Source: Lentisphaeraceae bacterium (GTDB lineage: Bacteria > Verrucomicrobiota > Lentisphaeria > Lentisphaerales > Lentisphaeraceae). From it: a stretch of 64,000 nucleotides of DNA. The notes beneath the pieces are model-generated. The model saw only the letters and a program-made list of their open reading frames with translations, was not told the DNA's origin and ran no database searches. Positions 62,634-64,000 of this stretch are shown piece after piece. The DNA is taken from positions 27,344 through 91,343 of the forward strand of contig JAJPOQ010000022.1 of assembly GCA_021232515.1 (NCBI GenBank), in the 5' to 3' direction. The translations under genes were made by a program, and so were the position numbers. Position 1 is the first letter of the stretch. Every line of letters starts with the position of its first letter.

Positions 62634-64000
62634 TTAAACCCTGTCAACTTCACCCTGCCGTTTAAGTATCTCTCTCGAAATTGAGATCTTAGTATAGGGC
62701 AAGGTGATAACTCCTACAAGCGTTGGATCGTTCTCAGACCTTAAGACTGGCGCTTCATCTAGATTGACAGTTTGCATAACGCTCAATGCATCTTCGAGAG
62801 GCGTGTCTAAATAAAAGGTGTCCTTAACAGGGTCCATGACATCTGCGGTGAGAATCCACATCCATGAACTTTGGTCTGTTAAAAGTTCCTTCATATTATC
62901 GAGAGATATGGTGCCGACTATCTCTTTATTTTTATTGACGACAGGTAATGACAAGAAGTCCTCGTTGGAAAATCTCGCCATGACACTTGTTAGTGGCGCA
63001 GCTTCATTTACCGCATCTGTATCGTGGAGAACATCTTTTACATTCCACTGAGCGACGACATCTTCTTTGGTTATATTTTTATCAGCTTCACCACTATTCG
63101 TTAATGCCTTTTTAAGAAATGGCTGAGACAAGAATTGTAGAATGAGAGTGCTGGATGTTATGCCGTAGACTAAGAGGTCGCCGAGTCTTGCAGCCTCAGG
63201 ATTCATAGTGCTGATCTGTTGGGCAGCAATGATGGCCATACCGGCAGCTATACCACCTTGTGAAAGTAAACACATGCCGGTGTTATTTTTAATGACATCT
63301 TCACATTTTGAAAATTTGCCGGCAAGTCTCGAACCCCATATTTTTCCAAAGCAACGAAAAAACACATAAGTAAATACACCAGCCCATAGCCAGAGTGGCG
63401 TCTCATAGAGATTCATTCTGGCGCCGATTAGAATTCCAAAAACGACGTAAATTGGCGATGCAAAAATTTTAAATATCTTAAAAACCTCAACAGAACGGCG
63501 AGGAGATTTATTTGTCAGAATAAAACCTAAAAGCATTGTTCCTAAGATAACATCTAAGTTGAAACGACGCGTTATGCCGATGGTCAGAAGTAAAGTTCCC
63601 ATAGTTAGGACGATACGTTTGTCCCGAGGCATTTTTTCAAATAGCATATTGAGGATGTAGGCGAGTACTAAACCAACACATAAAGTCCCGGCTGTACTTA
63701 GGATTATTTTAATGGCGACTGTGTAGGTGCCGACATGTTCAGTTAGAAGTAGCTCACAAAAAGCTAGACTAGTACCAAATAAGGCCATCGCTAGGGCATC
63801 GTCTAAGGCAATGATCGACATGACGGTACTGCTGAGAGTTCCACGGGCACGATTCTCCCAGATGATTGCTGAAGTCGAAGCAGGGTCTGTAGCAGATGAG
63901 ATGGCGCCGAAAATAAGGGCAACTGCTAAGGCATGAGACCAAGAAAACCCTGCTAGTTTGAAGGTGAGTGTCATGCCAATTGTAACAAAGAGAAAACTAA
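62634..64000 (-). CDS. Cation:proton antiporter with CBS pair (5' partial)
   Basis: The frame stays open past the first ATG (63974) to the right edge (SFLFVTIG precedes it), so the N-terminal helices are missing. The visible 455 residues include antiporter segments with acidic residues (ISSATDPASTSAI, SIIALDDALAMALFG). About 180 residues at the C-terminus carry two CBS motifs (FLSLPVVNKNKEIVGTISL; DEAPVLRSENDPTLVGVITL). CBS domains usually sense adenosine nucleotides. The gene sits two bases upstream of the voltage-gated channel, suggesting one ion-homeostasis unit. Na+/H+ exchange is the likely role. Confidence 0.85.
   Translation of the reverse strand, partial: SFLFVTIGMTLTFKLAGFSWSHALAVALIFGAISSATDPASTSAIIWENRARGTLSSTVMSIIALDDALAMALFGTSLAFCELLLTEHVGTYTVAIKIILSTAGTLCVGLVLAYILNMLFEKMPRDKRIVLTMGTLLLTIGITRRFNLDVILGTMLLGFILTNKSPRRSVEVFKIFKIFASPIYVVFGILIGARMNLYETPLWLWAGVFTYVFFRCFGKIWGSRLAGKFSKCEDVIKNNTGMCLLSQGGIAAGMAIIAAQQISTMNPEAARLGDLLVYGITSSTLILQFLSQPFLKKALTNSGEADKNITKEDVVAQWNVKDVLHDTDAVNEAAPLTSVMARFSNEDFLSLPVVNKNKEIVGTISLDNMKELLTDQSSWMWILTADVMDPVKDTFYLDTPLEDALSVMQTVNLDEAPVLRSENDPTLVGVITLPYTKISISREILKRQGEVDRV

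Overview
The window is a dense bacterial chromosome segment of about 40% G+C with no sign of phage or insertion sequences. Gene content points to the Planctomycetes-Verrucomicrobia-Chlamydiae group, most likely a marine Lentisphaera-like organism. The reasons are three CxPSR sulfatases, a DUF1501/DUF1549 pair, a prepilin-type secreted protein, an FHA-PEGA protein, a full Bat operon and a heptose kinase. The species assignment is inference; no marker gene was compared.

Layout. 1-7.5 kb: end of a ThuA-NPCBM protein, a ComEC homologue, two secreted proteins (STN/OB-like and ExbD-like), a YbiT-type ABC-F ATPase and RsuA. 7.6-15 kb: a 55-residue membrane protein with its own terminator, alanine racemase with a HAD phosphatase, HldE, and an OleC-like AMP ligase with homoserine dehydrogenase and a LolA-like protein. 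15.1-18.9 kb: the conserved rpmH-rnpA-yidD-yidC-jag cluster. 19-23.6 kb: a hybrid kinase with two periplasmic binding domains, a condensation-type acyltransferase and an unknown gene. 23.6-33.7 kb: a catabolic stretch with two sulfatases, two lone receiver proteins, a PQQ-type propeller, a pseudopilin, an EEP lipoprotein, a tandem SGNH hydrolase and a Tat-type epimerase. 34-37 kb: purT and a CPA2 antiporter. 37.2-45.6 kb: a seven-gene MoxR/DUF58/Bat operon. 45.6-51.7 kb: an aminotransferase, a PotD-like lipoprotein overlapping a hybrid kinase, and a third sulfatase. 52 kb: tRNA-Tyr and a rhomboid homologue. 53-59.3 kb: a minus-strand run of five genes linking DUF1501 and DUF1549 to an FHA-PEGA membrane protein and two small secreted proteins. 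59.4-64 kb: a lysine aminomutase-like radical SAM enzyme with glutathione reductase, a voltage-gated Na-channel-like protein, and a truncated CBS-tailed antiporter.

Themes. The window combines sulfated-polysaccharide use, periplasmic sensing and envelope complexes. Several familiar proteins have lost diagnostic catalytic residues: the nucleotidyltransferase half of HldE, the His of the rhomboid dyad, the metallo-beta-lactamase motif of ComEC, the R3H signature of Jag, and the transmembrane anchor of the ExbD-like protein. The best candidates for an undescribed system are the DUF1501-DUF1549-FHA/PEGA-216 aa-STN run (53.1-59.3 kb) and the PotD-hybrid kinase pair (46.8-50.1 kb).
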